Positions 49,713 through 61,947 of a stretch of DNA of 64,000 nt are shown one piece after another; the stretch's first letter is position 1; every line of letters begins with the position of its first letter. Where the stretch lies: NCBI GenBank assembly GCA_036877525.1, contig JAZGTH010000015.1, forward strand, positions 4,103,001 to 4,167,000. The letters are read 5' to 3'. The notes under the pieces were generated by a model. That model made no database searches, was not told the DNA's origin, and saw nothing but the letters and a program-made list of their open reading frames with translations. The stretch is from Chromobotia macracanthus (taxonomy: Eukaryota; Chordata; Actinopteri; Cypriniformes; Botiidae). Made by a program: the position numbers and the translations under genes.

Positions 49713-50644
49713 GCAAGTCCAGCAGCAGAGAGACTTTAATTAGCGCTGGCATGAGAGGCCATGTAGATTTATAAACATTGTCATACGAACAAACGTGTTT
49801 CCTGTGACAGGGACATGAGTGGCTGAGTTTGGTTATCCATGGCCGCATCCAATCCAATCCAATTGGGAACATGGCATCTCAGTTCACAATCATGTCTCCG
49901 GAATTGGATTTTTCCCGCTTGGTCGATTGAATGAAATGCTGCAAGAAGGATGTTGAAGCACATCTTAGGTCTAAAATCCAACATATTTCCAATGAAATGG
50001 GACATTCATAAGAATAGATAGATAAGAATAGGGGGTGGAGCCATGTGGTGGGAGGGGCTGTAGAATAAGTGATATTGGTATTGGTAAAGAGTATTGGTGA
50101 TGTCATCTAAAAAGAAAACTTTTAGAGGCAGGGCACATTAATACAATTTAATTAACATTTTTTGTGTTTTAAGAATTTAGACATTCACTCATGAATCATG
50201 TTCAATAAAACTACCAGCTTGCAGTAAATAGGATCATTTTTTATTTCCTGTTGACTTTAAAGGCACAAGACAATTTATGTAATTAAATGCCATATTTTAT
50301 CTAGACACTGAATGTTTGATTTATTTTTAGCTTTCAAAAGCAATGAATCTTTGTAATTTATTCTAAACTGCATTTCTTATGATGTCCATTTTTCAATTAA
50401 ACCTCTGAAATTGCCCATCCATTAGACAGAAAAACAACAGACCTCTAAAACAGACATTTCAGAAGTGCTTATTTCCAGACTTTTGCTGCGTGTTTTTAGC
50501 TCAGACATGATCTCTTGAGAGACAACAGGCTAAGCGTGTTCTCCAACAGAGAGAAACCAAGCAAAACTGAGAAAAACCGAAGGGGGTGTGTGTGTGAGGA
50601 AAACAAAGTTGGTTGGAGGGACTGACATTTGCATAGCTGATAGA

Positions 50645-50670
50645 GAGGGAGGGAGGGAGGGAGGGAGGGG
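50645..50670 (+). repeat. (GGGA)n run, G-quadruplex-type motif
   Basis: Six GGGA units ending in GGGGGG, giving more than four G3 tracts with one-base loops. Confidence 0.9.
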
Positions 50671-51477
50671 GGCAGTGAGGTATTTTTAGAGCCGATGGAG
50701 GAAGTGTAAGATGTTTATGATTTCAGAGCGACTACTCCCTCCTCGAAGTTCTGCTTCACGCTACAAGCTGTTGGCAGAGTTGTCTCTCTAGTCAACCCGG
50801 CAACAGCTCCCTGCACCTCGGTGACTGACAGGAAAGAGTTCACTTGGACTATACAGTTTTGCACACTCCGTAGTTCAAAAGAAAAGATAAAAAAATAAAG
50901 AAGTCAGGAGAAGATGCCTTCTCTGACTTTTTCTGTGTGTATTTGTGCCTGAGGGACTTTTACCCACAAATGTCAGATGAGCGCTGATTTGTTTTGCAAA
51001 CTCTTTCAGCGTCTTGCACTATTCGCCACAGGAAGTGTTTGTAAAGCATAGTTTTCACGGCAGTGATGAGCCAGCAGGCTGTGGTGACACATTCGCCACA
51101 GCTCAGAGGGGTTAATTTGATAACTGTCTAAGTGGAAAGGACAAAACTTTAATGTCACAGCCGCGGCTGTGCTCAAAGCTGCGGTTCAGCGCATGTTTGT
51201 GGATGCATTCTGATGAGCTTCAGAGAGGGACTCAAAAACACGACTCTCCCTTTGACCTGCGTTCTTTTATGTGGCCAATAAGGCGAAACGGCACAAGGCA
51301 CGGTTTCCTGTCTGGTGTTTTTGTTGGTTCAAATGGGAAAATGCTCTCCAGGGGTCAGAATGAGGTAGTCCCTCTGTTTAACTTCCTCTTTCCTTCCCGG
51401 ATGCTCCAGCCCCATCAAAGAATCCCTCACCTGAGCTGGGCATTGTGGAGAAACACGGTTGAAGAAGACCCCTGCTA

Positions 51478-51615
51478 AAGCTAATAGGGAACGGTCTCAG
51501 AACTTTGGCTAACATTCTCTAAAAGTGCTCTCAAAGTTTTTAAAACGTTCTTGCAGTAACATTAGTGGAACTTTTTAAACGTTACATATGACATATATCA
51601 AAAATGTTATTCACA
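51478..51615 (+). mobile_element. CAGCTAAC-element, copy 11 (3' truncated)
   Basis: CTAATAGGGAACGGTCTCAG at the left, CTTGCAGTAACATTAGTGGA, then it stops after CAAAAATGTTATTCAC exactly where the 51613 direct repeat starts. Confidence 0.8.
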
Positions 51616-51675
51616 ATATAATTTAGACTGGGGTTAATCAGTATCTCTTGCTTTATATGCCTACTAGCTTGAAAT
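51613..51675 (+). repeat. 63-bp direct repeat, left copy
   Basis: CACAATATAATTTAGACTGG, GGTTAATCAGTATCTCTTGC and TTTATATGCCTACTAGCT; repeated at 51935-51997 with about two differences. Confidence 0.9.
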
Positions 51676-51934
51676 TGTTAGCACATACAGAAAATTACAA
51701 AATGCACCATATGTATCATAAAATTAGTTCATATTTCTTCCGAGGTTATATGACAGCTTTGTGTAGGACATAGAACAAAATTAGAGGAACACAAATCTTG
51801 TATCGCCTCAAATGCATAGAAATCATATAGACATGCATTTAAAGAGTGAAGCATTTTCTGAAAGCTGCATGTTTAACCAACGTTTTACTCTCTGTATGCA
51901 TTTTTAGAGACAAATTCTAGCCTAAACAAGATGC

Positions 51935-51997
51935 CACAGTATAATTTAGACTGGGGTTAATCAGTATCTCTTGCTTTATATGCCTACTAGCTCGAAA
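51935..51997 (+). repeat. 63-bp direct repeat, right copy
   Basis: CACAGTATAATTTAGACTGG and the same following blocks as 51613-51675, 322 bp downstream. Confidence 0.9.
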
Positions 51998-54496
51998 CCC
52001 TTGTATTTTCATAGTCTGCTTTACTGCTTGTTTAGATAATTAGGAGAAATAAGAACCCATGTATAATAAAAGCCATAATTATAGAATGAATGTGGTCTCA
52101 GTATAATGTAGATACTCTGAGTCTCTTCTGAGAGATTGTCTATGCAAAAACCCTTTTGCTATAGCCTTGGGTGGGGGGTGTTGGGGGGACACTTCCTCCT
52201 TTGTTCAGAAAACCCATCCACTCTGCGTCCAAGGTCTGGCCACGACCATGCGGGAAACCCAGACACAGTGGATGGAATTGCCATGGGAACGGACCCCTTG
52301 ACAACGATTTCATACTCAAGAGAAGAAAAGACAGCAATATCGCCGGTCTGTGTATTTCTCCCCTAATCCACCTTGATATTCTGTCATGTTCTGTTTCCCT
52401 GACTATTTTTCTGGTTCTTGCATTTGTATTGTGTCTTTCTCGTAATTTGGATTATGTGCCATTTAATTATATAAAACAAAAATAATTTAATTGACAAAAT
52501 GACTCCCATGCAGCAGCAGAAATATGGTAATCATTGTAATATTTATACATTTGTGCAGTTTTCAGTGACCTTAATGATATTAACACATGAGAACAGTGAG
52601 AAAACACAGTGTTTTCTGAAAATCCATGGGGGACGTGTCCCAAACAAGCCAAGACATAAAAACATCAAACTTGGTGTTAGGCAGATTGCGAATCAGAGCT
52701 TAGTTGTTTAAGGCTGAAGGCAACATTGCAACGGATTGCATTAATATAAAATTCAATTAATGTGGACTCACATCAGCTATTTTGCAACAGCTTCAAATGT
52801 GTCTCATCTAATTAGAATTTAGAATCTGTTGTACAATATTAGTTTTACTTTTTCGGATGTGACACAAAGTTCAGATGCAGATGCGGAACTACGTCGTAGC
52901 TTATACTGTATAACCATTTTTCATTGAATTTCCAGCCAAACTGTATTGTGATATATATCGTTATCACGTAAAACAGAAAAATTACTTGTACTGTAATATA
53001 AGATTGTGGTACCGCCCACCCCACATGCATATATGAGATAGTACAGTATGTTGTTTGAGAATGTTACTCAGTAGAAAATAACAGTACATTTGCAATGTGA
53101 GACAAAACACTGTTTTGCCTCCTTAAAACGACCTGTGCATATTCTCAGAAAATAGTTGCTGTATGATCTGCATTTGCCTCCAGCCATTTCTGTATTACAA
53201 CAAACAAAGGCTAAGTTCTTTTGCCTTTAAATAAAGTATTGACATGTCCGTCTTAAGCATCACTTAATATCTCAGCAATTTTCCTAGCCACTCATTACAA
53301 AGCGAGCCGATGTGTCTTCAAAAAATATTAAAGGTGCTTTTATTTTCTAGCTTTAAATACTGAACGTGTCTGTTTTTTTTGCAGAGTTCGCATATTTCTT
53401 TCTTTGATTATTCTCTGTTATACCGAGGCTTTGCCAGCGGCCTGAATATTTGTGGCAAACACTCATTTCTGCAACAGGAGGGAAGAATCAAATCTTTGCA
53501 TACATCCGGGGAGCGTAATCCGTTCAAAGTGGCACCTCGCGCAGGAGAAGAACAAAAATTACCATTCATCTTCCATCAAGGCGCACGGCTAAGCTGCGTA
53601 CTCTCCTCTCGACTGACTCAGCTGAGGAGAAGGTGCGGAAAACAGCGAATGTGACATCTGATTTGTAGGCTGTTTAATCACAAGAGAGGGTGAACATTTC
53701 TCCCAGAGCACAGATCTGCTCACGGGAGGGAGTCGCGGCGCTTGCCCTAATTGAAAGGAGGAGTTTTAATTCAAAGACCACAGAAAAGCTTTTGGCAGAA
53801 AGGTACAAGCAAGACAGTGACAAATAGCATGTCGGTCTTTTGCAAGTCACGTTTCCTTTGAATGTCGTAATTACGTTTCCAACGCACTAAAGCATTCCAA
53901 TTATCTAAATTAGATTTAATTGAGCACAAGAGAGGATTTTTTTTGGTCCTAATTAGGTTACTAAAATATTGGAGTTCGACGTTTATTAATCATGTTTCAA
54001 ATACACCAGCCAGCTGTAGCCATGCTGTAGATGATATACACAGAATAAACAATGGTAGAATCACGTGGTGATACAGTTATCCATTGATACACTTTTAGCT
54101 TATGCTGATTCTTGAAGTGAAGATAAGTAGAGATGCGGTTGTAAGACACGCACATACCTTTTTTGTTTGTTTTTCATGCGGAAAATAATCTCTGTACACT
54201 GAACCAAACAAATCTGTATCCAGGAAACAAGGCCCTGATGTGTTAAACCAAAAACTTTCATTGTGAAACTTTCCACACTGCAGACACGCTGAATCAAAAA
54301 AGTTCGCTTACAATGGAAAATGCTGTTGTCGCAAAACTAACAGTTAAAAAAACATGACATACAATCTAAAACGGACAATCACACGAGATATGTCTTTTTA
54401 GACTTTTGCTTTTTACAGAAAAGTCACCTGCATCTCAGACAAAAGACCACAGAAGATCTCAACAGTCCCACACCAACTACAACATTTCTCATCAAG

Positions 54497-54735
54497 TTCT
54501 TCGTGGCCTAATGGTTGGAGAGTCAAACTAACCCAAAGGTTGAAGGTTCGATTCCCACTGCTGGCAGGAAAATGACTGAGGTGCCCTTGAGAAAGGCACC
54601 TTTCCCCCAGTTGCTACCCCGGCACTGCAGTGTTGCCCCTGCTCCAGGTGTGTGTGTATTCACAACTTGCAGTGTATGGGTCAACTCCTCACTGGGTTAA
54701 ATGCAGAAGTCACATTTCAAGTATGGATTACCATA
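54497..54735 (+). mobile_element. tRNA-derived SINE of a second family (V-SINE-like)
   Basis: A-box region GTGGCCTAATGGTTGGAGAG, B box GGTTCGATTCCCACTGC, then CCTTGAGAAAGGCACC, CTGCTCCAGGTGTGTGTG, TGGGTTAAATGCAGAAGTC and AGTATGGATTACCATAC. The order matches zebrafish-type V-SINE elements from memory. Confidence 0.85.
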
Positions 54736-56205
54736 CCTGACAAATACATCACTTACTTCACTATCTGAGCTATGGTAACCAGATACATGATATAGCTCTA
54801 TGTGCTTACTTCATTTAACGTTCTTATAAGTGATGTACAAGCAATGAAAGTTTGCTGTAATTTTTACTGACTGACTTCTAGAGAACTGAAAGAGCTTCGG
54901 AGCTGTTATAAATTTCCTCCGCTGATGAACATCGGAGCCAGCTGAAGCCAGCATTCCTCATTACTGTAAGAATGACAGTAAACTCTGTAATAGAGAGACT
55001 ATGCGGGGTCAGAGGTGACTAGCCCGTGATGTGATGAACCAGATTCCTTCATGACAACAGCAGCTCTGTGTCTCTGCTCCTCGCAACCTCTAAACTGCCG
55101 TCTGGAACTGATTTGCCTTCTCTCTTCTGTCTTACATTCCTTCCTCATGGGGCGTTCACACTGAATGTGATCTGTAGTGACCTGAAGTCATTCATTTACA
55201 ATGAAAGCTGGTGAATTCATGAGTGACACCAACAACAGTTGGGTACAGCGGAGCAGGAATGGTCATTAGCAACCGCTTTATTCTCCGTCAGTGTGAATGC
55301 ACCTTCAGACTGTGTGTACGTCTTTTTGAATACTCTGGGTCTACATTCAGCAACAATAAATTGGCTAAAATACTTGTAGTAGCTATATCCTACTTGACTA
55401 TATACTTAGCTTAAATCCATGGGTATGAGAAAATGAAACATATGAGATAATGTAAGTTTTGCAATGCAAATGCAAATGCACATACAGTAAAATGAGTCCT
55501 GTTCATTTTAATCTCTGATACTGTTCTACATAACTGTTCACATCGCAAATCTTTGTAAGAACACACAGAAGTACACTAATGAATTAAATTGGCAATTTAA
55601 TATTATACTGTTTAGAGTGTTGCCATAGAAACTAATATTTTTCTGCAGCTCTTAGTAAAAATCTGTGAGTTTTCATCTCATTACTACAATAATTAAAATA
55701 CGGAAAGTGCGTTCTGATTGGCTGCGAAACCAACACGTCACACACTCAATTTACGACGTCATCTCTGGCAACAGTAAGTAGGTTTATTGAATACAAAATG
55801 ATAACAAATTCAAAACCCGCATACATTTGTATGTCATTTATCTCGTAATTACTCATGCAGCACGTCAAAAATAAAAACGGTGCGTCTGCAAACAGAGACC
55901 AAATTTGACGCGCTGCATCGGGGACTTCCGGTGACGTTACCCACGTTGGTGGGAGTGATGTCATTTTGACACTACGTTTGCATCCGGTGTTACTTTGGCT
56001 GTGTACAAAATCTCCGATGTACCCTTATTCTCCCTACATTGCTTTACTAATATAGTTCCCTTGAAGGTGTACATTAAAACGAGTGAGCGTGGACGTTTTC
56101 TTATTTATTGCGGTACATCACTGGATTGAATGAGTGCACTTCCACTAAAAATGGTTATGTCCCCTCCAGTAGTTCTTTTTGGGGGCCCTTGTTCCTAACC
56201 ATCGA

Positions 56206-56516
56206 ACAATTTTAGGTTGTAAGAATGTTTCCCTAATGTTTCATTACATCATAAAAACTGTTGTACAATAAAATGTCCATTTTTTAGATGTTGTAGTAAC
56301 GTTGTCACTTGATTATAAGAACGTTATTCAAACTTTTTTAATTCTGTAACATTTTTGAAACATTCCACTAGTACTTAAGTACCACTTAAGAGTAACGTTT
56401 TTAATAGATGTGACGTATAACATCAAAATGTTATAATAAAGTTACTGCAGTGGTGTTCTCTGAGCTTTGAGAAATTGTTAGCCAACATTATGAAACGTTC
56501 CCTGTTATCTGGGTAT
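56206..56516 (-). mobile_element. CAGCTAAC-element, copy 12
   Basis: GAACAATTTTAGGTTGTAAG at the left, AAACGTTCCCTGTTATCTGG at the right. Confidence 0.85.
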
Positions 56517-57054
56517 TCTCCAGTTGTATTTATTTTGATTTTCATTCTCTCACCAACTTTTAGAAAGAAGCCAGCAGTTAAGTAATGAGGGCAGGTACCT
56601 TCCTGTCAGTACCACACATGTGACTGGTGAGTGGAAACTGAACCATTGATCTGTGTGATGGCTTTTACAAGGAGCGCGCAGTGTGTGTGCTGTTAGATCA
56701 AGATTATTGCTGTAGAATATCACACAGCGGCAAACTTGTGGCTTGTGGCTTCCCATGACGGATTCTCGTTGTATTAATAAACAAACAGCTGGTATTGCTC
56801 TTTAAGCTCTTTATGAGCGAGATTCAATGAGATTCAGAAGTGTTTCAGTGTTTCTCAGAGACAGCAGTGAGATTACATGAAGGGCTTTCTGCATCTCAGA
56901 TTTGCCTCTCAAGATTGTGTAAGTAATCTCTAGAGTTTCGAAGGAAATCTCAACAATATTTCAATATTGACCATAGATTTAGCAAAACTCAACTGACAGC
57001 ATGAACATTTCTCATTAAATTCTTTCAAGCCCAAAAAGCTAATCTGAGTTATGT

Positions 57055-57135
57055 TATTCACAATAATTACTTATAATATAATACTATAACTTTACTATAA
57101 TAATAATACTATAATAATAATAATAATACTATACG
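57055..57135. repeat. AT-rich AATAAT simple repeat
   Basis: Imperfect TATAATA and AATAATAAT units. Confidence 0.75.
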
Positions 57136-57183
57136 TCAACTGTGACTGTTACTTGTAAAGAATTATAGGAGAAAGACTTAAGG

Positions 57184-57298
57184 GATGCTGAAAATAAACA
57201 TAACTGAGAACTCTGTTTATTCTCCTGGGCTATGAAATAGAGATGTTGAAAATAAACATAACTGAGAACTCTGTTTATTCTCTTGGGCTACGAAACAG
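57184..57298 (+). repeat. 58-bp tandem duplication
   Basis: GAAAATAAACATAACTGAGA, ACTCTGTTTATTCTC and TGGGCTA blocks occur twice at a 58-base offset with a few substitutions. Confidence 0.9.
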
Positions 57299-57696
57299 CA
57301 ACACCCTCTAGGTTTTCACCAGGTTTAAGAGAGGCTACCATACAGCAGAAAGGAACAGACAGAGATGCTATGAAAAAGTCTCTTTACCTACTGTGAAGGT
57401 GTCGACACGCAGACCCTGCGAGTTTAAGTCACTGATCAGAAGTCAAGCTATAAAGCCACTTCGCTGACCAGTGCATGAACCGCAGGAGTGAGGGTAGCTG
57501 GATACAAATTTTCCCGTTTGATGTGACGGCACAACAATAACAATAAGATCCTGAGATGCCAAGCAGATCTGTCCTCCTGTGGCAGGCAGCTAACGGAGCG
57601 CAGAAAACACACTTTGCGTGTTGCTCTTTAGGTCATGCTGAAAGTATGTATGTGCAGTGTTCTGCAAGCTCAGGGAAACCACATCCTCTCACATAC

Positions 57697-57714
57697 CTCC
57701 TCTCTCCTGCTGTG

Positions 57715-57750
<36 letters not shown>

Positions 57751-57960
57751 GAAATGACAGCCCAAGCTGACCCAGACACAGTTCACTCGCTCTCTCACTC
57801 TCTCTTTCTCTCTCGGTCTCAGCTTCTTCAGCAACCGACACAGTTCCTGCCCACCGACTGAAGGCTGAAGAGGAGGGAGGTACTGAGAACGAGCGGGTGA
57901 GCGAGAGAGAGAGAGCGTAAGGGAGAGACAGAGAACATGTTTAGGAGAAGCTGAGGGAAG
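57697..57960 (-). promoter_or_regulatory. candidate raftlin promoter and untranslated first exon
   Basis: On the raftlin strand a purine-rich, (GA)n-bearing segment ends at a strong donor GGAG/GTATGTGAG (exon end 57697). Just upstream is a pyrimidine-rich run with CpGs (GCTCACCCGCTCGTTC), a composition common in TATA-less fish promoters. No transcript evidence; other sites between 48.2 and 58 kb are possible. This is the best guess, not a demonstrated start. Confidence 0.25.
57714..57750. repeat. (CT)n microsatellite
   Basis: About 18 CT units with one TA interruption. Confidence 0.95.
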
Positions 57961-58185
57961 CCGCTCATGTTAGAAATAACAGTGGCATAATAAAGAGAAA
58001 GAACTCAACAAGCCTTAAAGCGAGCAAAGAAAAGAAGGGATGACAAAGTCAAAGGTTGCAATATACAAACCTAAATGTTTCTCATCAAATTCTCATTAAA
58101 CTGAATTTTAATTTTGTAGCTTTATGCCAATAATTGTCTAATTTCTATCATTTTAATGAGAAACATCTCAGACAAAGTTGATACG

Positions 58186-58420
58186 TAAAGGGACAGTGCA
58201 TCCAAAAATGAAAATCATCAAAGAAGATATTTTGAGAAATGTCTTTGGTTTTTTGTACATTTGGAAAATGGGTTCCACTGTTGTTTGGTTTATCATCGTA
58301 CTTTAAAATATCTTCTTTTGTGTTCTACAACAGCAAAACAAAGTCATTCAGGTTTTGGAATGACATGAGGGTGAATAAATGATGGAAGATTTTCATTTTT
58401 GGTTGAACTTTCCCTTTAAA
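58186..58420. repeat. palindromic DNA element (TAAAGGGACAG...CCCTTTAAA)
   Basis: TAAAGGGACAGTGCATCCAA and AAATGAAAATC left arm; TTTTGTGTTCTACAACAG, GGAATGACATGAGGGTGAAT and ATTTTCATTTTTGG with TTTCCCTTTAAA right arm. Second near-complete member of the 24-324 family. Confidence 0.85.
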
Positions 58421-58771
58421 TGAGAACTGAGAACTGAGTTACTGAGAACTGTTTTCTGAGCAATGAAAGGGCAGCCACTGAGCAATAACAGTTCTGTAAC
58501 TATGGTTTTGTCACTGTAACTGTGAGTTGTTCAGGGGTGAGAGAGCTGGTCTGTGTCTGCTGTCCCCCGGTAGTGAGATGTATTTTTTATGAACCCCAGA
58601 CGCGGCCCCCTATAGCTGTGAATACATTATTCAGACTGGCCTTTGAGAGACGGCATGCAGACACCCCTCCCAAATCACGACATCCCGGCTGGGTCAAACC
58701 ACATGCCTCAGCCAAGACCACAACACAGCGACCAGAACGTTCTGGCATCTCCTGAATAATCATTCTAATCT

Positions 58772-59080
58772 CAAGCTAATGTTAGGTTGTTAAAAGGTTC
58801 CCCAAACATTTCCATTAAGTAACAAAAACGCTTAAATGTTATTTTGAATGTTCTGGGAAAGTTCAGATGTTTTTAGGCTTGGTTATTAGAACGTTATTCA
58901 GATGCTTTTGTATTTCTGTAACTTTCTAATACATTTCACTAACAATGGAAGAATAACATTTTTGATATGATATATATATTGTTCTATGATATAAAAACAT
59001 TCTACTAACGTTACTGCACTTTAGAGAACTTTTAGAGAACATTAGCCCACGTTTTGAGAACGTTCCCTGTTAGCGGGGTT
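58772..59080 (-). mobile_element. CAGCTAAC-element, copy 13
   Basis: GTTAGGTTGTTAAAAGGTTC and CATTAAGTAACAAAAACG at the left, GAACGTTCCCTGTTAGCGGG at the right. Confidence 0.85.
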
Positions 59081-61152
59081 TACCCATTTCATCAAAAGTT
59101 TCTACATGAAATATTGTCTTTAAGGCATTAGGGATGATTGATGTTTGTATTTCAAAGTCTGCAGATGCTCATTCTGTGTGAGGTGCACAAACATACACAA
59201 ACCACCGCGGGACACAAATCAATCATAAAGATGAGATGAAAGAATTCAGATCTTTGTGTAACAGGAAATCCTTGTGGCATCTGATTCTGTACGTGCTGGT
59301 CACTTGCTTGTTATGAGGTGTTATGATGGTGAAATTAGGTTTAAATACATTAAAAAAATGGTGTTGTGTTTTGAGCTGCAGAAGGCATGTAACCCTCCTC
59401 CTAGAGGAAACATCTGCAGTCATTGAACGAACAGTCAACATGAACTTTAGACACAGAAGAAATGCAGTTCATGGCCCCATACACCCCTTTATTTGGTGGG
59501 GACGTCACCAGTGTCTTTAGTCAGTGTCAGGTGTCTCTATAAAACTGATACACTTTTATACTGGTGACTGTACTTCCACTTTGCTAAATATTAGAACGTT
59601 GTGTCAGTTTCAAAATCTACCAATGGCCTTGTCCATGGAAAATACATAATTTGGTTTTAAAATAGTAAATATTACATAAAATATATATTATTTTCAATTT
59701 CAGTGCATCAGAAGTGCTATAATGAAACTGTCTTCACCTGTGCCACATTTACCGGCTGTCTTCTAGAATGGTCACCCGATCTCTAGTTATCTATATCAGC
59801 CATTTAAAAAACGATGTCAGGCAACCTTTATTATGTAACAAGCTGAGATAACCTTCCTGAGAGCCAAAAACCCCTCAAAGCCTAAACTGATTAAATCAAA
59901 ACGTGCATAACTCTTAATGTAAGACTACCTTACCAAAAGTTTACTTTGGAGTTAATATTGATGCAACTCTGCCACCTGCTGTTCAAAAACTTTTGCCCTG
60001 TGGGGTATTGGAGCTGATGTTGGTGTGGGTGCACTCTGCTTTTCTGGTGAAAAGTTATTTCAGGTCATTTGTAATATGACAATAGGCAGATTTGTCAAAT
60101 TTATTTTCCATTAAAATCATATATGCCCGATTGCATAAATGAAATCCGGTCAAACAGGCTGCAAATAGCATAAGGGATTTAACCAGTTTGAAATTAGTTT
60201 CCTAAAACTCCATTTAAAACAAATGTATGTTGTCCTATTCATTTAACAGCAATTACATAGAATGTTCTTTATATACATTCATAATCAGAATTATTTTATC
60301 ATTTGCCAGAAATAACCTACAAGCAGAAAAACACTTGAACAAACAGTGACAAGTTTCACAAATGGCAAAAGAACCTTATATATACAGTTTAACCTAAAAT
60401 CTTGTTTAAAAACTTTAAATTCAGATTGATCTGCACGCTCTGATTAAGTATTTTAACCAGCTTCATGAGGGATTAAACAGGGGTTTTAATATGCTGTCTG
60501 CTTTCCTTCTTTATCTGGTCCAACTTATCTATTAAAATGAAGGAATGCATACAAATGTAGTTTTCTAAAGATATATGGGACTATTTCCAGGCAAATGAGA
60601 ACAAGCCAAAGATCATGAGAACCATGAATTCAGAGAAGGGTGTCCAAGCTTTCGACTGGTAGCGTTATTTTAATGTTTTAATTGCTGTTAGCTAATGATC
60701 TGAGTCAGGTGGAAACTCTACAGTAGGTTATTTTAGTTACAAAAACTAGTTGCAGTTACTAGTTACAATATGCAATAGCAGGCATTACACTGGAATACAC
60801 TGAATACAACATGTTGTGGGTGTTTGAAAGAAAGCAAAATCAGTTTTAATTTTCTTGAGTAAATATACTGAGTGATATTCAGATATCTCAGAGAAAAAGG
60901 TCTAATCCAGTGCCACGTCATCTGTTCCATTCTGTCATTGTCGCTCTGTTTGCAAGTGTTAGTGGCCTGGCTCTATTCTTCAGTGAATTTTAATATGTCG
61001 TGCTTCAGACTGAAACTACACCCTCACCTTTACAATCTCATGTTTGCTTCTGCTATAAACCGGTCAGGTCTGTATTGTTCTAAGAGCTCATATTGCCCGA
61101 GGAATGTCAACAGAGACATGACAACATATTCTTCAGTCTGAGATAATGGAGG
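59081..61152. other. upstream flank of the CRISP gene, nothing recognised
   Basis: About 2 kb of AT-rich sequence with no clear repeat, exon or RNA gene. The open frame at 60872-61141 has no supporting motif. Confidence 0.5.
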
Positions 61153-61159
61153 TATAAAA
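61153..61159 (+). promoter_or_regulatory. TATA box of the CRISP gene (probable)
   Basis: TATAAAA in the context GGTATAAAACCAAG. A start about 30 bp downstream would give an untranslated exon ending at the donor at 61241. A second TATAAA at 61640-61645 could serve a shorter transcript starting just upstream of the ATG. Confidence 0.5.
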
Positions 61160-61184
61160 CCAAGATTGAGCCACTTGATAATTA

Positions 61185-61240
61185 ACACAACATCTCCACT
61201 CCAACATCTCCAATTCAGACATCTCCACTCACATGAGCAG
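61185..61240 (+). other. probable untranslated first exon of the CRISP gene
   Basis: Runs from about 30 bp after the TATA box to a donor ATGAGCAG/GTGAGG. It contains short direct repeats of ACATCTCCA. The start is approximate. The following intron (61241 to about 61699) is mostly filled by a CAGCTAAC-element. Confidence 0.4.
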
Positions 61241-61277
61241 GTGAGGATTACTGTTACTCATGTCTGTTTGCAATAAC

Positions 61278-61625
61278 CCAGCTAACAATTTTAGTTTGTA
61301 AGAACGTTTCCCTAACGTTTCCATTAGTAACAAAAACGTTAAAAAAATTACATTTTAAAGTTACAAGTTCTAGGAACGTTCAAAATGTCCAGTATTTTTA
61401 GATTAACCTTCTTGCTTAGTTGTAAGAACATTATTCAAACATTTTGTTAATTCTGTAGCATTTATATAATGTTCTACTAACAACTTAAAAATAGCATTTT
61501 GATATATGATATATAATGTTTAAAAAACCTACAGCAAGAATGCTTTTGACAGAACTTGACAGAATTTTGACAGAATTTCTAAAGGGCGTTAACCAACGTT
61601 CTGAGAATGTTCCCTGCTAGCTGGG
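61278..61625 (-). mobile_element. CAGCTAAC-element, copy 14 (intact ends), in the CRISP 5' intron or promoter
   Basis: CCCAGCTAACAATTTTAGTT at the left, GAATGTTCCCTGCTAGCTGG at the right. It ends 84 bp before the CRISP start codon. Confidence 0.9.
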
Positions 61626-61699
61626 AAAGTACACTATTTTATAAAGGACTTCATTATATTTTACACAAATAATTCTTTTCAAAAACCTCTAGATCTCAG

Positions 61700-61777
61700 A
61701 GAAGCAAAATGTTCTTCAAAATGTTTGTGTTACTTTATATCCTGGAGTTGCTCCATATGAGCTCTGCCTATGATTTG
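61700..61777 (+). CDS. CRISP-like protein, signal-peptide exon (ATG at 61709, residues 1-23)
   Basis: CRISPs are secreted CAP-superfamily proteins that carry a C-terminal cysteine-rich ion-channel regulatory domain; mammalian members act in reproductive tract and saliva (family knowledge). This exon starts after an acceptor (GATCTCAG at 61699, or CTCTAG at 61692) and encodes MFFKMFVLLYILELLHMSSA, a typical signal peptide with likely cleavage after Ala20, then YDL. It ends in phase 0 at TTG/GTGAGT. The start codon is the first after the TATA boxes, with purine at -3. Confidence 0.8.
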
Positions 61778-61947
61778 GTGAGTCTAAGTTCAATACATTT
61801 GCATTATTATAATGAGCATGAATTTATATTATACTGCTATTTTATTTTTAAGATGTTATGTTATTTGCTTTGTCAGTTTATTTGATCTGATAAATATTTT
61901 CCTCTTATGCATGTGTGCATGTCTCGTTTCTGTGGTTGCATTTACAG

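Larger units (their letters stand above)
48189..61152. other. region between the raftlin ATG exon and the CRISP gene
   Basis: Expected to hold the raftlin 5' untranslated exon(s) and promoter on the minus strand. No additional protein-coding gene was recognised. Repeats are listed separately; unique, moderately GC-rich stretches occur near 49000-49320, 50690-51450, 53380-53960 and 58500-58745. Confidence 0.6.
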
